A DNA stretch of 64,000 nt from Lingula anatina (lineage: Eukaryota > Brachiopoda > Lingulata > Lingulida > Lingulidae), in the NCBI RefSeq assembly GCF_001039355.2, contig NW_019775214.1:213669-277668 (forward strand). Direction: 5' to 3'. A program made the translations under genes and the position numbers. Positions 63,840 to 64,000 of the stretch are shown piece after piece (the first letter of the stretch is position 1; each line of letters begins with the position of its first letter). The notes below the pieces were generated by a model that saw only the letters and a list, made by a program, of their open reading frames with translations, did not search any database and had not been told where the DNA came from.

Positions 63840-64000
63840 CAGAAAAACTCTGATAAGAGAGTATAAAAACAGCATTATAAATTGTAATATTCGACTACTT
63901 CAGGTTCTCAATGTAGCAGTGGTGGGCGGGGTAAGCATGCTGACCCCAAAGATGATGCACCCCAGTACGTCCTTTGCAGACTTCTACGCCCAGGAGTCTG
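45134..64000 (+). CDS. RALGAPA1: Ral GTPase-activating protein subunit alpha (3' end outside window)
   Basis: Thirty-one exons in one continuous frame, about 1412 residues: 45134-45239, 45805-45915, 46145-46194, 46695-46752, 47222-47265, 47808-47967, 48387-48502, 49115-49253, 49559-49703, 49868-50210, 50600-50719, 50918-51142, 51578-51651, 51818-51929, 52639-52761, 52988-53111, 53401-53556, 53913-54095, 54448-54522, 55031-55240, 55602-55721, 56004-56177, 56493-56692, 57000-57098, 57370-57525, 57735-57866, 58249-58433, 58712-58820, 62918-63097, 63337-63447, 63904 onward. The N-terminus [19 protein letters not shown], the KLKHLRIVL stretch and [23 protein letters not shown] match RALGAPA1/2. 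A Ser- and Glu-rich region in the middle (exons 17-22) is a probable phospho-regulated linker. The catalytic RapGAP domain is expected beyond the window. With the beta subunit the protein inactivates RalA/B and is regulated by Akt in vertebrates. The window does not show whether this is the A1 or A2 type. Confidence 0.92.
48565..48738. mobile_element. MITE-like hairpin, about 174 bp, in a RALGAPA intron
   Basis: AAATAGAATTATTCTTTATT at the left and AAGAATAATTCTATTTTG at the right are inverted copies. So are ACTAAATAACATCAGTCA with CATGA, and TCATGTTTGACTGATGTTAT. Arms of about 60 bp surround a loop containing GGTCACGTGAATGG. Confidence 0.85.
52256..52320. repeat. Short hairpin in a RALGAPA intron
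   Basis: GATATTTCTTGTTGTTGAG pairs with ACAAACAACAAGAAAT, with GGTGGGTTT/ACTCACC further out. About 65 bases in total. Confidence 0.6.
55919..55994. repeat. (GT)n followed by (ATTT)n microsatellite
   Basis: GTGTGTGTTTGCGTGTGTGTG runs into about 12 units of ATTT directly before the branch/acceptor region of the RALGAPA exon at 56004, so the polypyrimidine tract of this exon is partly made of the repeat. Confidence 0.9.
58821..62917 (+). other. Long RALGAPA intron, 4.1 kb
   Basis: The exon ending in NVLLAVLK (58820) and the next in-frame exon [14 protein letters not shown] (62918) are both phase 0 at the junction and fit each other in the family. No exon was recognised between them. The intron holds an (ATT)n at about 60321-60342 and a (CT)n at 62387-62437. 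It is much longer than the other introns of this gene (most are below 1 kb), but no transposon ends were found in it. Confidence 0.7.
62387..62437. repeat. (CT)n microsatellite
   Basis: About 50 bases of CT repeat with a few T or C interruptions within the long RALGAPA intron. Confidence 0.9.
63779..63837. repeat. (TA)n microsatellite
   Basis: About 58 bases of alternating TA in the intron before the last exon of the window. Confidence 0.92.

Overview
This is intron-rich, AT-rich animal nuclear DNA. Coding sequence is split into many short exons with GT-AG junctions, and the gaps are full of microsatellites and small inverted-repeat elements. The gene content (spastin, NPC2/ML proteins, RalGAP alpha) is metazoan. 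The overall character suggests an invertebrate, perhaps a lophotrochozoan such as a bivalve mollusc, but that is a low-confidence guess. No bacterial genes, CRISPR arrays or tRNA genes were seen.

Layout. (1) 1-11978, + strand: spastin (AAA ATPase), entering from outside the window at the MIT domain and ending at 10347. (2) 11980-18440: a second near-identical copy of spastin exons 4-14 and its 3' flank, joined to the first by a single N at 11979. (3) 19625-23168, - strand: a seven-exon gene for a 524-residue type II membrane protein with two tandem, degenerate METTL24-like (Methyltransf_22-type) domains. (4) 24605-27084, + strand, divergent from (3): a four-exon gene for an unrecognised protein of about 317 residues with a basic N-terminus, one membrane segment and a helical repeat. 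(5) 27286-32676: a second copy of the first exon of (3), the shared upstream region and all of (4), again joined by a single N (27285). (6) 34016-44517: a cluster of three NPC2/ML-domain lipid-binding proteins (one +, two -) with the same four-exon layout and the same intron phases. (7) 45134 to the end, + strand: the 5' two-thirds or so of a Ral GTPase-activating protein alpha subunit (RALGAPA), 31 exons in one continuous reading frame, running off the window.

The two large duplications are best read as the two alleles of one locus laid end to end by the assembler. Each breaks at one N, the copies differ by scattered substitutions and indels in introns, and exons are almost unchanged. One copy of spastin carries a 161-bp transposon with a 5-bp target duplication, and the other copy shows the clean empty site. 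The real locus probably has one spastin gene and one copy of the 317-residue gene.

The non-coding DNA holds several non-autonomous element families: a roughly 165-bp family with CAGGGGC ends and 5-bp target duplications (three copies, all in introns), a 549-bp foldback element that contains a nested second element, an approximately 800-bp giant foldback related to the nested one, and several 170-300 bp MITE-like hairpins. Functionally the genes cover microtubule severing and membrane shaping (spastin), lysosomal sterol binding (NPC2 cluster) and Ral GTPase control (RALGAPA). They are neighbours rather than a pathway.
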